Below the pieces are notes generated by a model, which saw only the letters and a list, made by a program, of their open reading frames with translations, did no database searches and was not told the origin of the DNA. A stretch of 27,124 nucleotides of DNA from JBDNFP01 sp041689775 (GTDB lineage Bacteria > Bacteroidota > Bacteroidia > Cytophagales > Spirosomataceae). A program made the position numbers and the translations under genes. The stretch lies in NCBI GenBank assembly GCA_041689775.1, contig JBDNFP010000376.1, positions 1 to 27,124 of the forward strand. Direction: 5' to 3'. Numbering within the stretch: the stretch's first letter is position 1; each line of letters begins with the position of its first letter. Shown here in pieces: positions 1-7,940 of the stretch.

Positions 1-63
1 ATTCTTTAATGCACTTTTCTACGGAAAAAGTATTTCAATACCCGGAGTTCAACAAAATAACGA

Positions 64-79
64 GTAATCATATGATTAC
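64..79. repeat. Perfect 16-bp palindrome upstream of OmpA-family gene
   Basis: GTAATCATATGATTAC equals its own reverse complement over all 16 bases. It lies in non-coding sequence about 215 bases before the OmpA-family start codon. Perfect palindromes of this size are typical of dimeric repressor operators, but no regulator gene is adjacent, so the role is unknown. The rest of 1-293 shows no credible gene. Confidence 0.5.
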
Positions 80-152
80 ACTAAATTGGGTCTGAAATTA
101 ATTTTGGCATAGTTTCGGCTCTGCTCACATTACTTTCCTTAACCGTAGAATA

Positions 153-183
153 GTACCGCTTTCCATAAAACAGAAAGGGGTAC
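153..183. repeat. Inverted repeat in the leader of the OmpA-family gene
   Basis: Arms at 153-163 and 173-183 (GTACCGCTTTC and GAAAGGGGTAC) pair at 10 of 11 positions around a 9-base loop, the exception being a G-G mismatch. No T-run follows on either strand, so it is not a convincing intrinsic terminator. It could be an operator or a structured leader of the preceding, unseen transcript. Confidence 0.4.
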
Positions 184-269
184 ACACCTTTACCAGAGTA
201 TTATTTTGTGTTAGTAACCAGAAGTTTCACGTTGGTCAAATAACAACTGACGCTACCTTCCACAGAGGT

Positions 270-277
270 TATATTTG
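270..277 (+). promoter_or_regulatory. Candidate Bacteroidota -7 element for OmpA-family gene
   Basis: TATATTTG matches the Bacteroidota -7 consensus TAnnTTTG exactly and lies 16 bases before the ATG at 294, which would give a very short 5' UTR. No TTTG is found at the expected 19-base spacing upstream, so this is only half a promoter match. Confidence 0.4.
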
Positions 278-293
278 ATATCGAAGAATAGCA

Positions 294-2312
294 ATGAGAT
301 CATCAGTATTTGTACTTATTTTATTACTGACACATCTAAACAGTGTTGCCCAGGATCAATTGTGGGCATCTAAGATTTTGGGGTATTCTTCTGAGTATCG
401 TCCGGGTCCTTATGGCAAAGAGTATAGGGCTATTCAAATATTAGGACGCCCTAACAAACTACCGGATTTTGGCAATAGCCCCTGTGCTTGGTCGCCCGCT
501 CAGGCCAATTCTGTTAACGAAGAGTGGATTAAGGTGGGATTTGAAAAAAGTATTCCGCTGCGACAGGTCGCAATTGGTGAGAATTTTAACGCGGGTGCCA
601 TTACAAGAGTCTATGCCTACAATGAAAAGGGCGATGAACTCCTGCTGATAGAAAACTCGATAACGCCAACGAAAGAGGTAGGAAAAATGACCTATATTTT
701 CCCGGCTGACTCTATGTTTTTCGCCAACGCGATCAAAGTAGTATTGCTACCCTCGCGCGTAGTTGGCTACAATCAGATCGATGCCATTGGTATTTCCTCT
801 TCGAACGTACCTATAAAGGCAGAAATCCTTGTTTCAGCCGACGCCTCCAAAGAATTGCAAAAAGAGAATCTTGGCAAGACTATCAACTCCAAAGGCCAAG
901 AGGTGGCACCGGTGATATCTCCCGATGGCAAATTATTATATTTCACCCGAAGCAAATTTCCGGGTAATATTGGCTCCCCAAACAAACAGGATGTGTGGGT
1001 AGCAAGTTTTGACAATACCAATTGGTCGGAAGCCGTAAATTTAAAAGCACCCATTAATAATGATGGTGACAACGCCATCACCGGAATTTCGCCGGACGGC
1101 AAGACAGTGTACCTTATTAATGTTTACAAGCCCGATGGTAGTATGGCCAATGGGCTTTCAAAATCAGTTCGTACCCGGGAGGGTTGGTCGTTTCCGAAAG
1201 AGTGTAAAATAAAGAATCACTATAACGATCACGAACGCAATTTTACTGAATTCGCCATTTCTCCCAAAGAAAAAACGTTGATACTCTCGGTTCAGCGTCG
1301 CGATACGGAGGGAAATAAAGACCTGTACGTGTCCTTTTTACAGAGCGATGATACCTTTTCTGAGCCAAAACACATGGGAGATATAATCAATACTCCGGAT
1401 TATGAAGGCTCCCCGTTCATCGCAGCTGACAACAAGACCCTCTATTTTACATCCGCCGGTTTTAGTGGCTATGGCAATGGTGATATATTCGTTTCCCGCA
1501 GACTCGATGATACCTGGACAAACTGGTCTCAGCCCGAAAACCTAGGTTCAACGATCAATACTGCCCAATGGGATGGGTATTTTAATATACCCGCGTCAGC
1601 AGACTATGCCTACCTGAGCTCCATGGAAAACTCTCTGGGAGAAGAGGATATTTTCCGTGTACGGTTAACACCCGCTATGAAACCAGAGCCCGTTGCAATC
1701 ATTTCGGGTTCCGTATTAGATGCTGAAACTAACCAATATATTAGCGCTGACATCAATGCCGATATCAAGAGTACTAATGAGGAGTTTTCCAAAGCTACCT
1801 TTGAACCCGAAACAGGCGAGTACAAAATAATTCTGCCATTGAAGGAACTTTACCGACTCACGGCCAACCACCCCGGTTATTTCCCGGTAACCGAGGAAAT
1901 TGACCTTTCTAGGGAAGCCAATTTTCGAATCATCAGAAAGAATATTACTCTAATACCCATTAAGGAAGGACAGAAAATCAGGCTCAATCAGCTAATGTTC
2001 AATCAGAGCAGTTCGGAGGTTATGCCTTCCTCCCAACCTGAAATGGATCGGATCGTGGGGATGATGAATGAATATCCTACCATGGAAATTTTATTGGAAG
2101 GGCATACCGATAATGTTGGCGATTGGCAGAAAAATATCAAACTATCGGATGATCGGGTAACGGAAGTAAAGCGATACCTCAACTCGAAGGGTATTGCCTT
2201 GGATCGGATCCAAACCAAAGCATGGGGTCCTGCCAACCCTATTTCCAGTAATCTCACCGAGGAAACCCGTCGTTGGAACCGTAGGGTTGAGTTCACCATA
2301 CTGAAATTATAG
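294..2312 (+). CDS. OmpA-family envelope protein with PD40 propeller
   Basis: The 672-residue product starts with a signal peptide (about 1-20, ending SVAQ) and is expected to be exported. Residues 22-170 look like a discoidin/galactose-binding-type beta domain (by eye). Residues 200-460 carry PD40/WD40-like propeller repeats (ISPDGK-type motifs followed by LYFT or VYLI strands). About 470-545 is a carboxypeptidase-regulatory-like beta sandwich (SGSVLDAETN). About 560-672 is an OmpA C-terminal domain with the peptidoglycan-binding signature EGHTDNVG and the conserved Asp and Arg in LSDDRV. The last three domains recall PorE of the type IX secretion system, but the N-terminal TPR of PorE is replaced here. 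There is no lipobox. The ATG follows a -7 motif at 270-277. A role in anchoring something to peptidoglycan is inferred from the OmpA domain. Confidence 0.85.
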   Translation: MRSSVFVLILLLTHLNSVAQDQLWASKILGYSSEYRPGPYGKEYRAIQILGRPNKLPDFGNSPCAWSPAQANSVNEEWIKVGFEKSIPLRQVAIGENFNAGAITRVYAYNEKGDELLLIENSITPTKEVGKMTYIFPADSMFFANAIKVVLLPSRVVGYNQIDAIGISSSNVPIKAEILVSADASKELQKENLGKTINSKGQEVAPVISPDGKLLYFTRSKFPGNIGSPNKQDVWVASFDNTNWSEAVNLKAPINNDGDNAITGISPDGKTVYLINVYKPDGSMANGLSKSVRTREGWSFPKECKIKNHYNDHERNFTEFAISPKEKTLILSVQRRDTEGNKDLYVSFLQSDDTFSEPKHMGDIINTPDYEGSPFIAADNKTLYFTSAGFSGYGNGDIFVSRRLDDTWTNWSQPENLGSTINTAQWDGYFNIPASADYAYLSSMENSLGEEDIFRVRLTPAMKPEPVAIISGSVLDAETNQYISADINADIKSTNEEFSKATFEPETGEYKIILPLKELYRLTANHPGYFPVTEEIDLSREANFRIIRKNITLIPIKEGQKIRLNQLMFNQSSSEVMPSSQPEMDRIVGMMNEYPTMEILLEGHTDNVGDWQKNIKLSDDRVTEVKRYLNSKGIALDRIQTKAWGPANPISSNLTEETRRWNRRVEFTILKL

Positions 2313-2511
2313 TTCCAACTACTCCACGGTATAGAACAGAAAAGATCTCCTTCCGAACCCATCCTTGGTTGAAGTGAAAAACTTTAAATTCATAGCCCCA
2401 ACTATAATTAGTTCAACATTTACTACTAGGCAGGGTTGAATAAGATTCGTATCTTTCGCCCATATTTAGCCAGAACTGACCCTCCATTTGAATTTGTTTT
2501 ACTAAAAAAAT

Positions 2512-3351
2512 ATGGACAATTCACGATCAAAAGACTATATATTAGGTAATTTAGACTCGTTAAGTGGCGAGCTTCGTTTAAAAATTTTAGGACTGTATAA
2601 CCAAGCCCACGCCGGACACATCGGCTGCTCGCTGAGTTGTATTGACCTCATGATTGGAATATTACTACTGAACAAACAAGAAAAAGATACATTCATCCTA
2701 TCGAAAGGCCACGCTGCCGCCTCCTTGTACGCCTGCCTGAATTGGCTTGGTGAAATAAGTGACGAAGACCTTGCTATGTACTATAAAGACGGCACTACCC
2801 TACCCGCTCACCCCGCCGCTTTACAATATACCTCCATCCCCTTCGCAACCGGATCTTTGGGGCATGGCCTACCAATCGCCACCGGAATAGCGCATGCCGC
2901 TAAACTAATGGAGGAGGATAGTTATGCCTTTGCCTTACTTTCTGACGGAGAGACCAACGAGGGTACCACCTGGGAAGCCGCCCACTTTGCCCTCCAACAT
3001 AAACTTGATAATCTTTTCATGTTCATTGATAAGAACGGATTACAGGGTTTTGGAAACACAGCCGATGTATTAGGTGATACCGCTGCTGCTGAAAAATGGA
3101 GAGCCATTGGTTTTGAAACGGTGGAAGTAGATGGTCATAATATCAATGAAATACATGCTTGCCTCAATGAATTAAAAACCCACAAAAATGGGTTGCCCAA
3201 GGCCATCATTGCTACTACAATTAAAGGTAAGGGTGTTTCCTACATGGAAGATAAGCTCGAATGGCATTACCTTCCCATGAATCCTGAACAATACGCCTCT
3301 GCCCAGCAAGAAGTCCAAGACAGATACATTAATACCTTATCGAATGCCTGA
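2512..3351 (+). CDS. Transketolase, N-terminal (TPP-binding) subunit
   Basis: This 279-residue protein is the N-terminal half of a split, two-subunit transketolase, a thiamine-diphosphate enzyme that moves a two-carbon ketol unit between sugars. Visible family motifs are SKGH (64-67), GSLGHGL (114-120) and the diphosphate/metal motif, here SDGETNEG (144-151) with the paired Asn in DKNGLQ (N175). The first Gly of the usual GDG is Ser, but the metal-binding Asp145 and Asn175 are present. The C-terminal subunit is not next to it: an SDR-GT2 fusion gene is inserted between, overlapping this gene by 8 bases. It begins the eight-gene run that ends at 13597. The upstream gap (2313-2511) has only a weak -7-like TATCTTTC (2450-2457). 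A specialised sugar-pathway enzyme is more likely than the housekeeping transketolase, judging from context. Confidence 0.9.
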   Translation: MDNSRSKDYILGNLDSLSGELRLKILGLYNQAHAGHIGCSLSCIDLMIGILLLNKQEKDTFILSKGHAAASLYACLNWLGEISDEDLAMYYKDGTTLPAHPAALQYTSIPFATGSLGHGLPIATGIAHAAKLMEEDSYAFALLSDGETNEGTTWEAAHFALQHKLDNLFMFIDKNGLQGFGNTADVLGDTAAAEKWRAIGFETVEVDGHNINEIHACLNELKTHKNGLPKAIIATTIKGKGVSYMEDKLEWHYLPMNPEQYASAQQEVQDRYINTLSNA

Positions 3352-5338
3352 GCAAACTCTGCCCTTCCACGATAAAATCAAGCAACTTAAAGGCCCTATC
3401 TTCGTTTTTGGCGCCAGTGGTTTTATTGGCATAAACCTTTTCAACGAAATCTTTAAAATCCGGAAAGACTGCTATGCTTTAACGCATGACGCGACCAAAG
3501 CATGGCGTTTAAAGGTATTGAATGTCCCGTACGAAAACGTAGTCCACTGCGATATTCTATCCGGGAGTTCTGTATCGGAGGTCTTTGAAAAGTACCAACC
3601 TAAGACCATCTTTAACCTGGCGGCCTACGGGGCTTACAGCAAGCAAAGCAATATTAACCTTACCTATGAAACAAACGTAGTTGGTACGGTCAATATCCTG
3701 AAGACATGCACGCCGGACATGGTGTATATTCACGCCGGGAGCAGTTCTGAATATGGATTTAACTGCACCGCACCAAAGGAAAAAGACCGGGTGGAGCCGA
3801 ACAGCCATTATGCTGTTTCAAAGGTTTCGGCGGCTTACTTACTGGAATTTTACGCCAAAATCCATCAAATCAATACCATCAATTTAAGGTTATACTCTAT
3901 ATATGGTTATTGGGAAGAGCCCGACAGGTTGATTCCCAAATTAATTGAGAAAGCACGCCACGGCGCACTTCCTTCTTTTGTTTCACCGGATATTAGCCGT
4001 GACTTTGTTTTTATTGATGATTGCCTCGATGCCTTTATTACTTCGGCCCTTAAAGTAGGAAAAAAAACCAGGGGAAAATCTTATAATATTGCGACGGGCG
4101 TAAAAACAACAATTGGTGATTTGGTTGATGCTTCTCGTAAACTATTCGAAATAAAAGAAGAACCGGTTTGGGGAAGTATGACCAATCGAAAATGGGACTT
4201 GGCCGACTGGTACGGTGACCCTACCTCTATTCAAAAAGATTTTGGGTGGGAGGCCTTCACTTCCTTGGAGAATGGATTGGTTAAAACAAAAAAATGGCAA
4301 GATGATATTGGCTACGAAACAACCCTGATTCCTGCCTTTGAGAATCCTAAGCTGAACCCTGTTATCACCGCGATAATTGCCTGTTATAAGGATGCCCAGG
4401 CAATCCCTTTTATGTACGAACGATTGGTTAAGACTTTTAATCAATTAAAAGTTAGGTATGAGATAATATTTGTAAACGACAATTCTCCTGATAACCAAGA
4501 GGAAATTATTGACGCATTGTGCGATCGCGACCCTAATGTCGTAGGTATTTCTCACTCCCGGAATTTTGGATCACAATCCGCTTTTTTGAGTGGCATGGAA
4601 ATTTCTACCGGTGATGCAATAGTACTAATGGACGGTGATTTACAAGACCCGCCAGAAATCATTCCTGATTTTTATGAAAAATGGAATGAAGGATATGATG
4701 TCGTATACGGGGTGAGAGTACAAAGAGAAATGAAGCCCCAGATTCACTTTTTTTATAAAATGTTCTACAAGGTTTTTCAAAACCTGAGCTACATAACCAT
4801 ACCCCGCGACGCCGGCGACTTTTCGATGATCGACAGGAAGGTTGTCAAGGAAATCGTCGATTTGCCGGAAACAGAACAGTTCCTGCGAGGATTACGAGCT
4901 TGGGTCGGATTTAAACAAACGGGCGTGCCCTACGTTAGACCCGAACGAATGTTTGGTGTGTCTACCAATAATTGGCGTAAGAATATCTGGTGGGCTAAGA
5001 AAGCAATTTTCTCTTTTAGTTTTGCTCCTTTAGAGCTTATGAGCTATGCTGGTTTTATCTTAACGGGGCTCTCCTTCGTAGGAATTCTGTGGCAGATTTT
5101 TGCCAAAATATTTCTCTACCCGGATACACCACAGGGATTCTCTACGGTCATTGTTTTAGTGACATTTTTCGGGGGACTTACTATATTGGGTATATCCTTC
5201 CTGGGTGAGTATATTGCCAAAATTTTCGAAGAGACTAAGAAAAGACCTAAATTTATCCGTACACGCATTCGCCGAGGTGTAAAAGCGTATCGGTCGGCCG
5301 ACGAAATCCGTACACTGGTCAAACAACTAAAAAAATGA
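3344..5338 (+). CDS. Fused NAD-dependent sugar epimerase/dehydratase and GT2
   Basis: One uninterrupted 664-residue frame joins two enzymes. Residues 18-320 are an extended short-chain dehydrogenase of the NDP-sugar epimerase/dehydratase type, with the Rossmann motif GASGFIG (23-29), a Ser-rich strand SSSEYG (133-138) and the catalytic pair Tyr156/Lys160 (YAVSK). After a short linker, residues 338-664 form a GT2 of the DPM1/GtrB/ArnC class with VNDNSPD (377-383), DGDLQDPP (430-437) and two C-terminal membrane segments (about 563-587 and 598-622) before a basic tail. Such GT2 enzymes load a sugar from a nucleotide donor onto polyprenyl phosphate at the cytoplasmic face. No ATG lies near the domain boundary, so separate initiation of the GT2 is unlikely. 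Start and stop overlap both transketolase halves. The sugar substrate is unknown. Confidence 0.88.
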   Translation: MPEQTLPFHDKIKQLKGPIFVFGASGFIGINLFNEIFKIRKDCYALTHDATKAWRLKVLNVPYENVVHCDILSGSSVSEVFEKYQPKTIFNLAAYGAYSKQSNINLTYETNVVGTVNILKTCTPDMVYIHAGSSSEYGFNCTAPKEKDRVEPNSHYAVSKVSAAYLLEFYAKIHQINTINLRLYSIYGYWEEPDRLIPKLIEKARHGALPSFVSPDISRDFVFIDDCLDAFITSALKVGKKTRGKSYNIATGVKTTIGDLVDASRKLFEIKEEPVWGSMTNRKWDLADWYGDPTSIQKDFGWEAFTSLENGLVKTKKWQDDIGYETTLIPAFENPKLNPVITAIIACYKDAQAIPFMYERLVKTFNQLKVRYEIIFVNDNSPDNQEEIIDALCDRDPNVVGISHSRNFGSQSAFLSGMEISTGDAIVLMDGDLQDPPEIIPDFYEKWNEGYDVVYGVRVQREMKPQIHFFYKMFYKVFQNLSYITIPRDAGDFSMIDRKVVKEIVDLPETEQFLRGLRAWVGFKQTGVPYVRPERMFGVSTNNWRKNIWWAKKAIFSFSFAPLELMSYAGFILTGLSFVGILWQIFAKIFLYPDTPQGFSTVIVLVTFFGGLTILGISFLGEYIAKIFEETKKRPKFIRTRIRRGVKAYRSADEIRTLVKQLKK

Positions 5339-6249
5339 GAGTAGAATTTTCACAATCCATTGAAAAACTGGCTTCGGAGGATGAGTCGATCGTATTTATC
5401 ACCGGAGACCTGGGCTATAATGCATTCGAAAATTTAAGAGATACACTAGGCAAACGTTTTATCAACGCTGGGGTAGCCGAGCAAAATATGGTAGGCGTAG
5501 CTGCCGGTATGGCGCATAAAGGATATAAGGTCTTTTGTTACAGTATTGCACCCTTCGTTGTGTATCGCTGTCTCGAACAGTTTCGAAATGATGTTTGCTT
5601 TCACGAACTACCCGTATTTCTGGTGGCGAATGGTGGCGGATACGGCTACGGCATTATGGGAAGCTCTCATCATACCCTGGAAGATCTTGCCTGTTTGAGT
5701 AGCATGCAAAACATCAAAGCTCATGTACCGGCCTTTTCGGATGAGATTGAATCGACCATTCAAATAATTACCCGAGAGGCAAGGCCCGCCTACCTGCGTT
5801 TGGGGGCCGGAAAAAAAACGCCTGAGGGTAGTTTTGAGTCTGGATCTTTCAATATAGTCCATCAACCCAAAAACCCTGAAATAGCGGTTGTTACTCTTGG
5901 ACCTGTAACCAACAATGCCCTCGCCGCGCTGGAAGAAAATGAGGAATTGAAGAATCTGGTAACAGTTATCGCTGCCAAGACCTTTCCTTTGGAGCTTACC
6001 ACGCCAGTGAAAGATATACTTCGGGCTTCTTCGCATATTTTAGTGGCAGAAGAACACGTAAGCATTGGTGGTCTGGCACAACAGCTTTCGGTGCAATTGC
6101 TCGAACAAGGAATTGCACCCAGCTCATTTGTGAGCCTTCGAGCGGAGGGCTACCCCAACAAGAAGTATGGTAGTCAGCAGTATCACCAAAAGCTTTCCCG
6201 ACTAGACTCCCAGAGTATCAAAGAGTCATTACTTAATCTATTACAATGA
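5335..6249 (+). CDS. Transketolase, C-terminal (pyrimidine-binding) subunit
   Basis: The 304-residue product is the partner of the N-terminal transketolase subunit at 2512-3351. The pyrimidine-binding domain occupies about 1-165: RFINAGVAEQNM contains the conserved Glu49 that activates thiamine diphosphate, and GSSHHTLEDL supplies the conserved histidines. The transketolase C-terminal domain follows (about 170-304; PEIAVVTLGP, then SHILVAEEHVSIGGLAQQL). The start overlaps the stop of the SDR-GT2 fusion in an ATGA, and its own stop overlaps the next start in another ATGA, so translation of three successive genes appears coupled. Both halves keep their cofactor residues, so an active heteromeric enzyme is expected. 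Confidence 0.9.
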   Translation: MRVEFSQSIEKLASEDESIVFITGDLGYNAFENLRDTLGKRFINAGVAEQNMVGVAAGMAHKGYKVFCYSIAPFVVYRCLEQFRNDVCFHELPVFLVANGGGYGYGIMGSSHHTLEDLACLSSMQNIKAHVPAFSDEIESTIQIITREARPAYLRLGAGKKTPEGSFESGSFNIVHQPKNPEIAVVTLGPVTNNALAALEENEELKNLVTVIAAKTFPLELTTPVKDILRASSHILVAEEHVSIGGLAQQLSVQLLEQGIAPSSFVSLRAEGYPNKKYGSQQYHQKLSRLDSQSIKESLLNLLQ

Positions 6250-7937
6250 GTAGGTGGGCATCCCAACTCTTGATAATCATCAGTTTACTTATTCCTATTG
6301 GTATCTACTTCTGGGTCTGGGACTACTATGCTATCAATATTCCAAAATGGGATGATCACGCACTCAAAGCATTTCTATTGGAGTACACATCATCTGACTC
6401 TTTTACTGGCAAGATTCAAGCGCTATTTAAACAGCATAATGAACACCGAATTTCGGTCACAAGACTTTTCGCGCTGATTGATTATCAACTTTTTGGTGGT
6501 CTGAATTTTAAAAGGCTCATGCTGTATGGAAATGTGCTTCTGGTAGGAGTAGTTGCCTTGTGGTGGGTGTTACTTCATGAAAACAAGAAGCCATTTTATA
6601 CCCTGATACCCGTCCCTTTTATCTGGCTGACGCTCGCTCACTACGAAAACATGTACTGGGGAATGGCCTCGGTTCAAAACTTTGGTGTCGTCACGTTTAG
6701 TCTTTTAACCTTCTATTTTGGGGTATCTCGCCGGAGAAGTTACTTTATTTGGTCACTCCTATTCGCGGCAATTACCTGCCTTACCAGTGGAAATGGATTA
6801 CTTGTACTGCCCACCATGGCAGTAGTACTCTTTCTTGCCCCCAGATGGAGGCGCCTCCTTGTGTGGTTAGCGGTAAGTGCACTATATTTATTTGTTTATT
6901 TTTATACCTACGAAAGCTCACCTGCCACGCCCTCAACATCCTTTGGGTTAGGTGTATTCCTGAAAGGTTACCTTTATATACTGGGTTCGTTTGCCGAGTC
7001 CTTCCCTGTTCAAAACCATCAATTATACTGTTTAATTTTTGGTGGAATCATCTTCCTAGTTGCCCTATCTATTGGCTCAACCATCCTGTTTAGGCTTATA
7101 AGAAATCGGTATGAATATGACTTCGCAAAAATCACTGACCTTTTTTGCCTTGCCACCCTACTTTTTGTTTTGGGTACTGCGTTGATCGTCGTTTATTCAA
7201 GAGCTGGTTTTGGATTGGATGGTTTACTGACCAGTCGGTATAAAATTTACTCTTTTACCCTACTACTTGTTTCCTATTTATGCATAGTAATTCCAATTCG
7301 GGGTAGCTTCTTATCCCCATACGTATCATCTATTGTCCTGTTGAACGCGTTGTATTCGGTATTTACTTACCACTTTCACCTCGTCGATGCCTATAATCTT
7401 AGGAGAATATCTACTACTCAACAGTTTAATTGGACCTATCCTAATAAAATTCTAAAACCTCAGCCCGATAACTTAGCGGAGCATCTTGTTGAACATACAC
7501 CGTTATTTTATGAAAAATGGCTGCCCTTACTAGGCGAAGCCTCTACTTCCCTGATCGCTGGTGATAGTATCGGACTTAAAACCTTGTTAAGAAAAACAAC
7601 CTTGGAAGTAAAGGTTGAGAACATACAAATCAAGAACAGTACGTATAATTATCAGCGACTTCAAGATAGTGGTGTATATTTTATACTTAGTTCTCCTGAT
7701 CGATACTATTTGTTTCCTGCCTTACGAAGTAGAAATACCAGCCGAAGGACGCTTTTTTTGAATCAAGTGTATTTTTCGCCGGGATTCCACAATGAAATCC
7801 CTTTTTCAGAGATTCAGGCTGATACTTATGCCTACGGTATCATTTGGCACCAAGGTGACAGAGTGGGGATTAAAATGAGTTCTGATTCAATTACTACCCG
7901 AAATAGTGATACAAGAAAAATACCCACAAATTGGTAA
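6246..7937 (+). CDS. Polytopic membrane protein, GT-C-like
   Basis: I do not recognise a named family. The 563-residue product has about ten or eleven membrane segments in residues 1-385, then a soluble C-terminal region of about 170 residues. After the first segment (8-30) comes a loop with two acidic residues in PKWDDHALK and then QHNEHRISVTR. Acidic residues in the first outer loop after TM1 are a hallmark of GT-C glycosyltransferases, which transfer sugars from polyprenyl-phosphate donors outside the membrane. That would fit the polyprenyl-phosphate GT2 encoded two genes upstream, as in GtrB/GtrC pairs. The start overlaps the transketolase C-subunit stop by 4 bases and the acyltransferase starts 3 bases after the stop. 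The GT-C assignment is inference from topology and context; a polymerase or flippase cannot be excluded. Confidence 0.6.
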   Translation: MSRWASQLLIIISLLIPIGIYFWVWDYYAINIPKWDDHALKAFLLEYTSSDSFTGKIQALFKQHNEHRISVTRLFALIDYQLFGGLNFKRLMLYGNVLLVGVVALWWVLLHENKKPFYTLIPVPFIWLTLAHYENMYWGMASVQNFGVVTFSLLTFYFGVSRRRSYFIWSLLFAAITCLTSGNGLLVLPTMAVVLFLAPRWRRLLVWLAVSALYLFVYFYTYESSPATPSTSFGLGVFLKGYLYILGSFAESFPVQNHQLYCLIFGGIIFLVALSIGSTILFRLIRNRYEYDFAKITDLFCLATLLFVLGTALIVVYSRAGFGLDGLLTSRYKIYSFTLLLVSYLCIVIPIRGSFLSPYVSSIVLLNALYSVFTYHFHLVDAYNLRRISTTQQFNWTYPNKILKPQPDNLAEHLVEHTPLFYEKWLPLLGEASTSLIAGDSIGLKTLLRKTTLEVKVENIQIKNSTYNYQRLQDSGVYFILSSPDRYYLFPALRSRNTSRRTLFLNQVYFSPGFHNEIPFSEIQADTYAYGIIWHQGDRVGIKMSSDSITTRNSDTRKIPTNW

Positions 7938-7940
7938 TCT

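Noticed and set aside
5608..6036. Long minus-strand open frame inside the transketolase C-subunit
   Set aside because: It is antisense to a gene with clear catalytic motifs, has an arginine-rich composition typical of shadow frames and no recognisable domain.
2512..6249. Transketolase split caused by insertion of a mobile gene into one tkt gene
   Set aside because: Both halves have proper starts and stops and the usual sizes of two-subunit transketolases, and there are no target duplications or transposase remnants.
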